In this document: positions 11,801-21,019 of the stretch, one piece after another
Numbering within the stretch: the first letter of the stretch is position 1
How the letters are laid out: every line of letters begins with the position of its first letter
Assembly (NCBI GenBank): GCA_009829735.1
Contig: CM020620.1
Span: 16,698,354 to 16,762,353, forward strand
DNA from: Pyropia yezoensis
Taxonomy: Eukaryota > Rhodophyta > Bangiophyceae > Bangiales > Bangiaceae
Length of the DNA: 64,000 nucleotides
Direction: 5' to 3'
Program-made: the position numbers and the translations under genes
Notes under the pieces: model-generated
Told to the model about the DNA's origin: nothing
The model's database searches: none
The model's input: only the letters and a program-made list of their open reading frames with translations

Positions 11801-12807
11801 GTTACGGTAGCGCCGAATGCCATCACTGCCGGATCCACGCACGTAGTCCCATTTGACCAGGTCACGCGGTGGCTGCCGCGTGAGAAAAAAGTGCCGAACT
11901 CGGCTTGCATCGTCAAACGCGACACGAAGTACCTCGCGAAGTTGCGCCGCGGTGGGTAGCAGACGCAATTGCGAGAATCTCCCTCGCACGCGGACGCGCG
12001 AGGCGCGCTTGTTGGTCCCGTCGTCTTCGCCCGACGGCTCCAATTCCAAGATACGGCGAACACGGGCGACCATGCCAGCTCCAAAACCGATCAGATGCTG
12101 CGCAGCTTCGTCACGCTGACAGGGTCGTTGATGGACGATTCGCGTCGAATAAGCACGACGTGCCCTTCTGCCACCTTGTTGACGGCAAGACGCATGAGAG
12201 TCGCGGCTTCACGTAAGATGATCGCCACATCCCAATCTTGGAGGTCGTGTCCGTCAGCGAAACCACGGTACGAGCTCGTGGGCGATGTGACTTCCCAGGA
12301 CTGGTTTGCTCGGGTGCGCGCCTTGGCTAAGAATCGCACGGAGTTGTACACGTCCGGCGTGTCCACATACGTCCCAGGTACCAGCCACCTCACTGATCGC
12401 ACATACACCTCATGAGGGGGAAGGGACGCGCGCGCGCGCACAATGGTCACAGTAGACAGGCGCCACCCGGCATCGTTGTACCCTCGTACGGGCCCGCGGA
12501 TACGCCAGATTTTACACCTCGTGCCCCCATGGCCAGAACATAGATGAGGAGAAGCACATACGTTGGGCACATCGGCACCGTCCGCATAGCACTGCGTCGG
12601 CTCCAAGGTGTCGAGCTCGATCACAGGAAACTGCGGTTCTTGCTGCACGCGTTTCCGACGTGAGTTCGTGGAATACTGGCCGTCATCGTCACGATGTGGA
12701 TCCAGTAAGGGGGCGAACACGAGTTCGGCCGCTTCGGGGACAATGCCGACTGCCGGTGCGCCAGCCGCCGGATGCCCATCTTCCATTCCGTCATTGTCGG
12801 ACAACAT
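8882..12807 (-). CDS. Large unidentified spliced gene with one frameshift
   Basis: I do not recognise this family. The proposed start is the ATG at 12,807. Coding runs to about 12,103, where one base appears to be missing (the frame changes between a Lys-Leu pair and a following Gln-His-Leu-Ile), then to 11,146. Splicing of 11,145-10,969 rejoins the frame exactly, and exon 2 runs to a TAA at 8882. Total is about 1,250 codons. Codon use and composition are protein-like throughout, unlike the GC-rich shadows nearby. Visible features: Cys/His clusters near the N-terminus and in exon 2 (CX2C-X18-CX5C at about 10,640-10,740), an acidic patch, a basic segment, and a Ser/Ala/Gly repeat near 9,300-9,390. 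It could be a transposon-encoded protein or a host gene. No terminal repeats or TSD were found. If the frameshift is real, this copy is inactive. Confidence 0.6.
10969..11145 (-). other. Predicted intron, 177 bp
   Basis: The minus strand has a GTACGT donor at 11,145 and a pyrimidine-containing CTTGACAG acceptor ending at 10,969. Joining the flanks gives a phase-1 junction that keeps the frame open on both sides. Without splicing, a stop follows about 15 codons after the donor. Confidence 0.6.
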
Positions 12808-14049
12808 GCGACACCTGCAGTAACAAGGCCGCCCGGACCGTCGGCAACGCGCAACGTCGGAGACGAGAGGTCGTTCCAAGAGGGGGTGGGCCTCGGGCTG
12901 CCGAGCGTCGACGTGATGGGTGCGTATCACGAGGGGACGAGTGGAGCGTCGGGGTCGACGGGCGTCGGAGTCGCCGGGGCGCCGCGGGACGACCGTCCGT
13001 AGACGAGGACGAAAGGTGGGCCGCCGAGGAACACAGGAACATAAATGATGACCGGAAGGTGCGTGGGGGTCGAGTGGGCGGCAGGCACGCACACGGGGCG
13101 CGACCAAGAGAGCGAAGACGTTGCGGGAGCGCCACGAAGGGACGGTGGAAGTGGTCGAGCGAAGGGACGGTGGAAGTGGTTGTGCAACGGTGGCGCTCAT
13201 CTGTGCGAGCGCGCGCAACGGTGGGGCACAAAAAATGCACGATCGGAGCACTTGACGTGTTTCGAGACGCCAACACCTAGCACAGATGATGGGCCACTGT
13301 CAGTGTCCGCTGTTGAAAAAGGCACGGGATATGTTGGTGGCCTCAAATGGTGTGTTCAACACTGAAAATGAGAGCACCGAAGAACATGTGGTACGAATGA
13401 GCGATGTGCCGGTTGTTCAACAGTGTTTGTGATTAAGTCAAGCCACGCACGAACGTTGTCCTAACAAACACGTTCTTTGTTACAAAGAAAATGTCGAACA
13501 GTGTTGAGTTTTTTTTTTCTTCCCTGAGGATATGATCGTTAGCCAAACGTTTTACATGAGGAGAACGACCGTGACGTGCTCGTCGTGATGGTCAAAAAAA
13601 AGCGATAAACAACTATATCCCCAGCTCGTAGACAACAAAGAGCACGTTCTATGCGAGGAAATCGGCCTTTACGGGCCTCGAGGGAGGCCTTGAGCGGATC
13701 CACAACATCGATTCGCATCAAATTGCAGGTTTCTAAGGAACACGGTGTTGGACCCACTGCGCCGTCGAGCGGTGGCCGCCCGACGAAGGCGTTGAGCGGC
13801 AGCCGCCACGACGGCGGGCGGACCTCGGGGGAGCAGCACCACGGCCGCGTGTGCCATATGGAGGGGGTCGATGACCGAGGGGGGAAGGAGCGGTGGTGGT
13901 GGGCAGAGCGTCCGACCACCGAGAGAGAACAAGTGCTACATTGCTACGTGTCGCCAGCGCTTGTGTGCAGTTTGCGGTGTAGCAGGGGCGGATCACTGGG
14001 GACCTGCTCACATAGGGAGCGCGGACAGCGCCTCCTCACCCCACACCCA
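12808..14049. other. Intergenic, partly AT-richer, no gene seen
   Basis: 12,808-13,260 is the probable 5' flank of the minus-strand gene and contains a short direct repeat (GGGACGGTGGAAGTGGT at about 13,139 and 13,160). 13,280-13,650 is noticeably less GC-rich and has three copies of a TTCAACACTG or CGAACAGTGTTG-like word in both orientations (near 13,350, 13,417 and 13,493). I see no open gene in 13,280-14,049. Confidence 0.45.
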
Positions 14050-15050
14050 TTTACAGCATTAAAGGGCAGCGTGGCGGCAGTGGGGGCCGCGGCGCAGCGC
14101 GGCGCAGCCGCCGCGCAGGACGTGGTCGCGGGCGGTGGCCGCAGCGCGGTGCCTGCGGCCGGCCGAACGGCGGGCGTGGCGGCCGTGCAGAGCGTGACGG
14201 CTGGTGGGGTGGTCGCGACGGGCGGGGGGGAGGGGGTAGTGACGGCGGACGGCGGGGGCCAAGTCCCCCCCGTCCGTCCCCCAGCCCTGCTACGTACCGC
14301 CCGCGTCGACGGGGAGGTGGTGTCTGTCGCCGCCCGCCTCGCCGGCAGGGCGCGCCCCGCTGCCACCGACGGGCCCATGAGGGGGGGAGCGCTGGCTGGT
14401 GGGGGGGGCGGAGGTCGCAGCGGGCGCCGCCGATGCAGGCCCTGGATTGACGCGCTCGACGCGGCGGCCGCCGGCCCCGCCGCGACCGCCGACGACGTGG
14501 TGGTGGCGGCGGAGGGCGGGGTCCCTGCGGGTGCGGGGGGGGGCGCGCCCATCAACGCCACCGACGCGGCGGTTGCAGCAGACCGGGCGGCGGCGCGGCG
14601 GCGTGGCACCGCGCGCCTCGCCGCCGTGGACGCGCTGTCGTGCGGCCGCGTCTACGTCCCGGCCCTGCGGTTGGGGGGCGGCAGCGGCCAACGAGGCCGC
14701 CGCCGCCCACCCTGACCGACTGCTGGCCGACGTGGTGCGGGGGGTGCACGCCGGCCGCGGGGGGCCGCCGCCGGGCCTGCCTGGCGTCGGCTTTTTCTTT
14801 TATAAGCGCCCTTCCGCGTGGCGGCCCCCGCGCTTGGCCGCCGACGCTCCCGCCGCCGCCGCGTGCCCGTCGGTGCTGCTGCCAGAGCAGTCGCCGACGG
14901 GGATGGTGTATGGGACGGTGAACCTGGCACTCGCGGGGACTGACCGATGGGCGATGGCGGCGGCGGCCAGACGGGGGGACCTTTTCCGCGCGATTGGCGA
15001 GCGGGTGCGGGGGGGGGGAGGGGGCGCTCACCGAGATGTGGTTCCCACGG
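14050..15050 (+). CDS. Hypothetical Ala-rich protein, frame broken near 14,690
   Basis: A plus-strand frame from about 14,050 to 14,690 continues naturally into another plus frame from about 14,690 to 15,050. The switch is next to a run of G (TTGGGGGGCGG). The second part has a non-repetitive stretch with GFFFYKRP at about 14,790 and PTGMVYGTVNLALAGTDRW at about 14,897, which does not look like a random shadow. I recognise no family. The frame change could be a sequence error, a small intron or decay. The start is not determined. Confidence 0.3.
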
Positions 15051-15250
15051 TCGGCACCTGCGGACGGTGGTGGTGGTGGGGAGGGCGGCGGCGGCGGCGG
15101 CACCCAGAGCCGCCACTGCGTCGTCGACGTAGTGCCACACCGGGCGCACACGTGGGGCCCCGCGGCGGCGAGCAGCGCCGCCCGCTGCTCGGGGGTGAGC
15201 ATCACAAAGTCGTCGCCGCTGTTGCGCGGCCGTACCGCCCGGCGGTCCAT
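15030..15250 (-). CDS. Fragment with first half of a GATA-like zinc finger
   Basis: An ATG at 15,250 opens a frame with CARCGTTSTTQWRLW at about 15,110-15,155, which matches the first CX2C and Trp-Arg of a GATA finger. The second CX2C (normally LCNACG) does not follow in any frame; a Pro run and a GTGAGC splice-donor-like site come next. The ATG lies just past a C/G homopolymer that ends the neighbouring frame at 15,202, so this could be a frameshifted tail of that gene rather than a separate one. Confidence 0.25.
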
Positions 15251-17205
15251 TGGGGGGGGGGGGGGGGCGGGGGGGGGAGGCGGGCGGGGGCGGCGCTCGG
15301 GGGGGGAGGAAAGGCATCCACGCGGTCGTTGCGCCTCGGAGCGCTGCCCCGAGGTGCACCCCCCCCCCCCCGCGACCAACGGTGAAGCGTTGGGAGAGGA
15401 GGCAGGGAGGTGGCGAGCGCCGCGTCCACCCCATGCCGCCGCACGTATTCGCCAACCACCGCCCGCCACCAGTGCACCCGGCCCGCCACGGAACTGTCCC
15501 GCACGCCCACTACCGACGCGCGCGCCGCGACGCGGCCGCGCGCCATCTCCATCTCGTACAGGGCGGTGAGGTCCCCCGTGGTGGCAGCGGCCGTGCCGGT
15601 GGTGGCGGTCACGGCCACCGCAGGCGCCACGCCTACCACCGCCCCGCGCGCAACGGCAGGGGACGCGACGCCGCCGAGGCCGCTGACCCGGCGGGCCGCC
15701 CACAGCTTGGCCGTCCGGTCACCCACCTGCGCGCACAGGTCCCGCCATGGCCGGTCGGCCGCCACGACCGCTGCGGCCGCGTCTGCCACCGCCGCGGCGG
15801 TGGCGGCAGGGAGGCGGGCGGCGGCGGTGAGGGCGGCCACATCCATCACGTCCGCAGCGGTGAGGGGGGTGGCACCGCGGGACGCGGCGCGGCCGTCTGG
15901 AGGTGACATGGACAGGGGGGGCTTGGCTGCCGGCCCCACCGGGGAGCCGCCGCCGTCAGACAGGGAGGACGCGGCCGAGGCCGCCAAAGAGGAGGCCGCC
16001 GCCGACGACGACCCCAACGGCAGCGACGCCACGTCGGCCCCGCCACCGCCCGCATGCAGCAGCGGATCGACGGGCAGGGATAGCGCAGCGGGCACGAGCG
16101 CACGAAGGCGGGCGGCCGCCGCGGCAGACGCCGTGCGCGCGCGCGCGTCATAGGCGGCGAGCTCGGCGACGCGGGTGGCACGGAGGCTCCGGAGGGCGGC
16201 AGCCGCAGCAGCGTCGGCGGCCGCATCCCACCCCGTCACCGACACGCCCCGGCCGGCGAGGGGCCCGACGCGGACGGTCACGGCCCAGAGGGTTTGCTTC
16301 GCCGTGCCGCCTGACAGGGCGGACACGACCGCCGTAGGGGAGGACGACGCGGTGGGGGGGGTAGCGTCCGCGGGCGCGCACCCCGTCTCGGTGTGCCACT
16401 CGAGCGGAGGCAGGAAGCCGACACGCTCAAGCGCCTGCAGCGTGCGTCGCGGCAGCGCCGGCGTGTGGAGGGCGTCGGGCGAGATGGCCGCCGCGGAAAT
16501 GGACGCCGCTACCGCCGCCGCGTGCTCGGCAGCCGTGGGTGAGGGGGTCGGGGAGAGCAGGGACTTGTCGTCCCCCTCACGGGCACCATCCATGGTAGCC
16601 CCAGCCGGCGTGGCCGCTGCCCGGTCGTCTGGGCCCACCACCGCGGCCGCGGCATCACACTCGCCCCTGAGCCCCTTAAGGGCAAGCGCCGCCGCCGCAT
16701 CCACCCCTGCACGCCAGTTGCGGGCGGCCGCTTCGGCCAGCCGCGCGCGGACATGAGGCGCTTCCACCGCCGCCACATCGGCGGCAACGATGAAGAGGCG
16801 TCGGGAGGCGTCTGAGAGGCTGTCGCCGACGCCGCCGTCACCGCCATAGCCGTCGCCGTCCAGTCCGTTGGCCCCAGCCGCACGGCCACCCGCCCCAGTG
16901 TCCCCCCCCGTCGACACCACGGGCACGCCGCGGGCGTCAAAGCAGGCGACCTGCGTAAAGTCCAAGACGTACCCCCCCGACCGGATGGCGGCAGCTACCC
17001 CCCCGCCCGCGGCGGGGCTCGCCTGCTCGTCGGCCGCGCCGGCGGCGGGCGCGCGCACCCACGCAAACGGGGACGTCGGGGGCGTGGCATCAGCGGCGGC
17101 GGTGAGGCGGGCGACCTCAGCACGTGGTGGCGGCGGCACGACCAACTGGCCATGAGTGTGGCGCCGGCCGCACGGGCGGAGGCGGACGGGCGCGGCGGCG
17201 GGGGC
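15202..17205 (-). CDS. Long open frame in phase with the RNase III gene
   Basis: After the RNase III stop (TGA, 17,206-17,208) the same frame stays open for about 667 codons to a TGA at 15,202. It has no ATG near its start; the first possible initiator is a TTG at 17,145, so it is more likely a continuation of the upstream gene through an intron or readthrough than a separate gene. A segment at about 16,175-16,430 ends in a strand-strand-helix pattern with an Ala-rich helix that resembles a weak double-stranded-RNA-binding domain, and an earlier Ala-rich helix at about 16,670-16,760 may be another. dsRBDs normally follow RNase III domains, which fits a single gene. The remainder is Ala-rich with short conserved-looking islands. 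It ends beside a G homopolymer (about 15,250-15,270). Confidence 0.4.
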   Translation of the reverse strand, partial: APAAAPVRLRPCGRRHTHGQLVVPPPPRAEVARLTAAADATPPTSPFAWVRAPAAGAADEQASPAAGGGVAAAIRSGGYVLDFTQVACFDARGVPVVSTGGDTGAGGRAAGANGLDGDGYGGDGGVGDSLSDASRRLFIVAADVAAVEAPHVRARLAEAAARNWRAGVDAAAALALKGLRGECDAAAAVVGPDDRAAATPAGATMDGAREGDDKSLLSPTPSPTAAEHAAAVAASISAAAISPDALHTPALPRRTLQALERVGFLPPLEWHTETGCAPADATPPTASSSPTAVVSALSGGTAKQTLWAVTVRVGPLAGRGVSVTGWDAAADAAAAAALRSLRATRVAELAAYDARARTASAAAAARLRALVPAALSLPVDPLLHAGGGGADVASLPLGSSSAAASSLAASAASSLSDGGGSPVGPAAKPPLSMSPPDGRAASRGATPLTAADVMDVAALTAAARLPAATAAAVADAAAAVVAADRPWRDLCAQVGDRTAKLWAARRVSGLGGVASPAVARGAVVGVAPAVAVTATTGTAAATTGDLTALYEMEMARGRVAARASVVGVRDSSVAGRVHWWRAVVGEYVRRHGVDAALATSLPPLPTLHRWSRGGGGAPRGSAPRRNDRVDAFPPPPSAAPARLPPPPPPPPQWTAGRYGRATAATTL

Positions 17206-18744
17206 TCAGGCGGCCAGCTCGGCGCGGAGCGATTCGGGGACGGACTCGAGGTCGTAGGCGGCGGCCGAGTGGCCATGGAGGCTGGGCACAGCCGGGGTGC
17301 AGGGGACGTCGCCGCCACCGGAAGCGGCCGGGCCCCCAGCTGGGGCGGGACGGCCTGCCCCCCCTGCCACGCGCCCCACCCGCGGCTCGGTGGCGCTCGC
17401 GACGAGCGCGCGCGCAGCGTCAAAGCCGTGGACCAAAAATACCGCCCCCACCACCGCCTCGTAGGCGTCGGCGAGGGCCCGCCCGCCCACCCTATCCGAC
17501 TCGGACCGCAGCAGCAGGTGCAGGCCAAGCGCGTGGCCCCGCCGTGCGCACTCGGCATTGGAGGTGCTCCGGTTCAGCAGGTGCTGCGCGTTGATGGGGG
17601 AGCCCCCCGCGGGGGTGGCCAGGAGCGACACATCCACACCAGCGCGGGCGGGCCTGCCCCAGCCGCCGCCGCTGACGCCACCGCCGGCGCCATTGCCGCC
17701 ATCAGGGCGCGCACCCGTTGCCGCCGTCGGCGCCACCCCCGCCTGCAACTCTGCGGACAGCGCCAAGTTGAGCACCCGGTCGCCAACAAACGAGAGGGCC
17801 TCGTTGGACAAGCTCTTAATTGGTACACCCGCTGCCCGCTCGTACCGGTACGAAAAGCCGTGCTGCGTCACTGCCCGGACGAGGAGCCACGAGTGGGTGC
17901 CAAACGCGGGCACCCGCCACGTCTCACAAAACCGCCGCAGCAGTTCCACGTCGGCAGAGGTGGGGAAGGCCATGGCGGGCGCGACCGTGTCCAACAACCC
18001 CATCCGGCGGGTCGCCTCGCCGGCGCTGCCGCCACCAACGTTTGCCGATGGCGCCGTCCATGGACGGCCCGCAGCCGCCGAACCGGCCGTGCGAGCCCCC
18101 CCACGGGGGTGAACCCCCCCCCCCCCCCCCCCCCCGCCCCCCCCCCCCCCTCCACCTCCCCCCTGTCGCCCCCGGCGGTGCGACGTGGCGGGGGGTCCCG
18201 CCACGGCCAACACCGCCGACGCCGACGGCGGCGTCGCAGCCGCCGCGGCCGCCGTCGCGCCCGCCGTGGCCAGCACCTGCCAGCCCGGCGGGTCGGCCCG
18301 CGCCCGTTGTTGGCGGGCCTGCAGTGCCGCCGCGTGCGCCTGGGCGGCCAGCACGTGAGGCTGCAACGGGCCGCCGCGGCCAAAAGGGGCATTGCCGGGT
18401 ACGCCGCCCGCGCCGCGCGCCGACGCAGAGGCATGGCGGCGGCGGGACCGACCGCCGGGGCCGCCGCCGCCACCACCGCCACCACCACCACCACCACCAC
18501 CAACGCCGCCAATACCAACATCCACGCCAGCATCCAAGCGAGTGCCAATGCCACCGCCACTGGGCGCTGTCGCTGGCACGGCGGTGAGCGCCAGGCCCGG
18601 CGGCCCCGCCCGTGCGGCGGCCGCGGCGGGCCCGCCACCCGCAAGCGCCGGCGGCGGGGCGGGGTGTGCCGCAAAGGCGCCGCCACCCGTCAGGCTCACC
18701 GCCCGCCGCAGCGCCGAAACGGACGCGCGCATGGGCGGCGACAT
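17206..18744 (-). CDS. RNase III-family protein, probably organellar
   Basis: 512 codons from the ATG at 18,744. The N-terminus is rich in Ser, Ala and Arg with no acidic residues for its first 60 or so positions, as expected of a mitochondrial or plastid targeting peptide (inference). Long Gly/Ala linkers follow. The RNase III domain lies at about residues 248-450. It has signature NEALSFVGDRVLNL at 314-327 and a second motif LADAYEAVVGAVFL at 424-437. The four metal-binding positions (E315, D322, D426, E429) are all present, so catalysis is possible, unlike the inactive ribosomal-protein relatives. About 50 residues are inserted between the motifs. It would cleave double-stranded RNA in rRNA or intron processing. 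The open frame downstream may supply its RNA-binding part. Confidence 0.68.
   Translation of the reverse strand: MSPPMRASVSALRRAVSLTGGGAFAAHPAPPPALAGGGPAAAAARAGPPGLALTAVPATAPSGGGIGTRLDAGVDVGIGGVGGGGGGGGGGGGGGPGGRSRRRHASASARGAGGVPGNAPFGRGGPLQPHVLAAQAHAAALQARQQRARADPPGWQVLATAGATAAAAAATPPSASAVLAVAGPPATSHRRGRQGGGGGGGGGGGGGGGGVHPRGGARTAGSAAAGRPWTAPSANVGGGSAGEATRRMGLLDTVAPAMAFPTSADVELLRRFCETWRVPAFGTHSWLLVRAVTQHGFSYRYERAAGVPIKSLSNEALSFVGDRVLNLALSAELQAGVAPTAATGARPDGGNGAGGGVSGGGWGRPARAGVDVSLLATPAGGSPINAQHLLNRSTSNAECARRGHALGLHLLLRSESDRVGGRALADAYEAVVGAVFLVHGFDAARALVASATEPRVGRVAGGAGRPAPAGGPAASGGGDVPCTPAVPSLHGHSAAAYDLESVPESLRAELAA
18114..18150. repeat. C homopolymer tract in the RNase III gene
   Basis: An almost pure C run interrupted by one G, read as poly-Gly on the minus strand. 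Length errors here would shift the frame, so the start of the RNase III gene upstream of this tract is less certain than the catalytic domain. Confidence 0.85.
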
Positions 18745-19679
18745 TGCACAGGAGCCAAGGGGGGAAACGCGGAGGGGGGGGATGGGGGGGCGGGGAGATA
18801 CAGGCCGTGGAAAGGTCCTAGAGAGGTGGAGGGAAAGACAGGGCGCGGCGACGAGGGGTGGACAAGAGAAGGACGGGGAGGTGGCGGGGGGGGGAGGTAA
18901 AGGGAGGCGAAAGCACGCAAAAGAACGCACTCACGCAAGTCAAAACGGGGGCAGCCGCGTCAGTGGTGACGAGGCGGGCAAAAGGGCGGCGTATCAGACG
19001 CGCCGTCGCCTGAGACGCATATAGGTAGGCGGCAGTGCCTGCGCGGCGCTCGGCACGAGGTATGCAGCGACGCAGCGAAGTCACCACCGGGCAACCGAAC
19101 GAGGCCGGACGGGGGACGGGCACGTTGCCTGGAGACCCCAGTGGTGGGGGGCGATCAGGCGTGCGCACACTGGCCGACGACGGCACCCTTCATTGCAATG
19201 TGTGGCGTGGGGGTGGAACAGTGCAGTGCCGCTCATCGCGGGATCCTCTTGAAGCCCACTTCATGCGGGATCGGCTTGAAGAAACCTGAATTTCCTATAA
19301 GTGGTTGCCTCCGCGCAGGCCCACTTGGAATTATGTCGCGACACAGGTTCTGACACGCACGGAACAGGGCATCGGGGACACGCCCAGTCAAGCGCGGTAT
19401 CCTGGATTTAGTCTTGTGTGGGAAAGACTGTAATGCCTCTTTTTGAAAAGTTTTTTCTTTTGGCCTTTCGCACAATTTTAGCCGATCCGGACAAGAACAA
19501 TGACAAGAACGACAGTCCACTGACCAATGGCATGCCTCACACGACGCCTCTCTGACCAATGAGAGCTCCAAATTAGCCTCCATTGTTGTGCAATCAGTAC
19601 GATCTGCGACTTTCACGGGACTCCGAGCACATGCAGGGGAGAACCCGAGTGGAACAGACACCCGAGACAAGCTGGACAA
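18745..19679. other. 5' flank of RNase III gene and unassigned sequence
   Basis: 18,745-19,020 is purine-rich on the plus strand (pyrimidine-rich on the sense strand of the RNase III gene), which is consistent with a 5' leader. From 19,020 to 19,679 the GC content falls and I find no coding frame, repeat end or RNA gene. Confidence 0.4.
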
Positions 19680-20263
19680 CTGTTCCGGAGAGGAACGAGC
19701 GGAGGTGGGGAAAATCTCCGGCGATCCTAGCTGGGAGAACAAGAGTCCTCCTCCTCCGGCCACCGGAGCACGGACGCAGACACTCGGCGCTCGGTCAAGG
19801 GAAGATCCGGCACCAGCGCAAAGGGGAGGTCCTCAAGGCGGGCAGCCCAAGACGAGCCGGAAAAGCTCTGGGAGCCGTCTTAAGCCAGGCGCATCTGGTC
19901 CGCCGTGTACAGGGGCGTCTTGTCCATCTCGGGCAAGTCCCCGCGCTGGAGCTCCTTACGCCAGATGGCCAGTCAGTCCTGCTGGCACCGGACCGCGCTG
20001 ACGTTCCGGACCACCGTGGTGTAACGCCGAGCCGCCAGAGGACCTTGACAGAGAAGCATCTCCGGGCGACCCAACGGGGGGGTCTCGACCGGGCGCGACG
20101 CAGGAGCCGAGGGCACTTGACCCGCCTCCTCCGCCGTAGCGACCGGCGTCCTCGCCGACACCCGAGGAACCGGAGGCAGGAGAGGGGCACGACCACGCGA
20201 GCTCTCCTCCGAGGAACCCGCCACCGGAGCCACGGGCCCAACATAAATCTCGGAGCTGGACAT
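19680..20263 (-). pseudogene. Decayed retroelement gag fragment
   Basis: An ATG at 20,263 opens a frame that reads as an acidic, Ser/Pro-rich N-terminus followed by a basic globular-looking stretch. The frame continues in protein-like composition through three in-frame stops: TGA at 19,973, TAA at 19,880 and TAG at 19,727. It starts about 180 bp inside the LTR at 20,447-21,019, the usual place for gag in a minus-oriented element. No protease or reverse transcriptase follows, so the element is truncated. Assignment as gag rests mainly on position. Confidence 0.4.
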
Positions 20264-20446
20264 ACCGTCCAGAACCAAGCGGAACGGGAAGGCCAAGGTG
20301 AAGGAAAGAGGAGGCGGGGTCAGGGGGAAGGTGATCACGGCTCAGGATGAAGACGCTCGACCTCAACACCGGTGTGGACGTGCTCAAGGCTGTGCACAGT
20401 GGCACCTGGTTCGGCCCGAGGACGTGCCGGACTAGGGAGGGAGCTA

Positions 20447-21019
20447 TGTAGCATCCCTGGCCCTGACTTGGCGTCGACCCGGGATGGCGACCAAGAGACA
20501 CCAGGTGCCAGGACACGCCCGCCGTGTGGGGATGGTTGGCGGCCGTGGCCCGTGCCCAGCACTATGATGCGGTGGACTACGCTACCCGCACGTGAGAGAG
20601 GGACTTCTGATGGGTTTTTGCATATTTGTGAGGGACTCGATTTGAGAGAATTTGAGTGCGAGATTGGTGAGTGGGAATAGAATTAGTAGTGATAGTGGCC
20701 CCCGACCTGACGAGGTTAGACTCGGGTCCGGGCCACTCGGGGGCAGGGGGGGGGCTACCTGGCCAGCGTGCCGAGGCTCCCCCAGATCCACGTTAAGAGG
20801 GACAGCGAGGCGCCCTTGGCCCGCGCCCTCAGGGAAAAAGACAACTGCGCGTTTGATTTCCTCTTCCCCGTGTGCACTACCGTGCGTATCTGTTGGCTCT
20901 GCCAGCAGGCACGTGAGGCAACAGGCATACCACTCTCGTAGTTCCCCTTTCTGTGTTACCTGTCCCTTTCCCTCGGGGGATACTGACACGTGTCTGAGAG
21001 GACCGAGTTTTATACCACA
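20447..21019 (-). repeat. LTR of truncated retroelement (family A)
   Basis: 573 bp with TG...CA ends (TGTAGCATCCC on the plus strand, TATACCACA at the other end). It is an inverted, closely similar copy of 33,652-34,222. No target duplication flanks it, as expected if it is one LTR of an element whose body lies at 19,680-20,446. Orientation is inferred from the neighbouring gag fragment. Confidence 0.7.

Noticed and set aside
17558..18112. Plus-strand open frames opposite the RNase III gene
   Set aside because: They are shadows of the minus-strand gene, which has the recognisable catalytic motifs.
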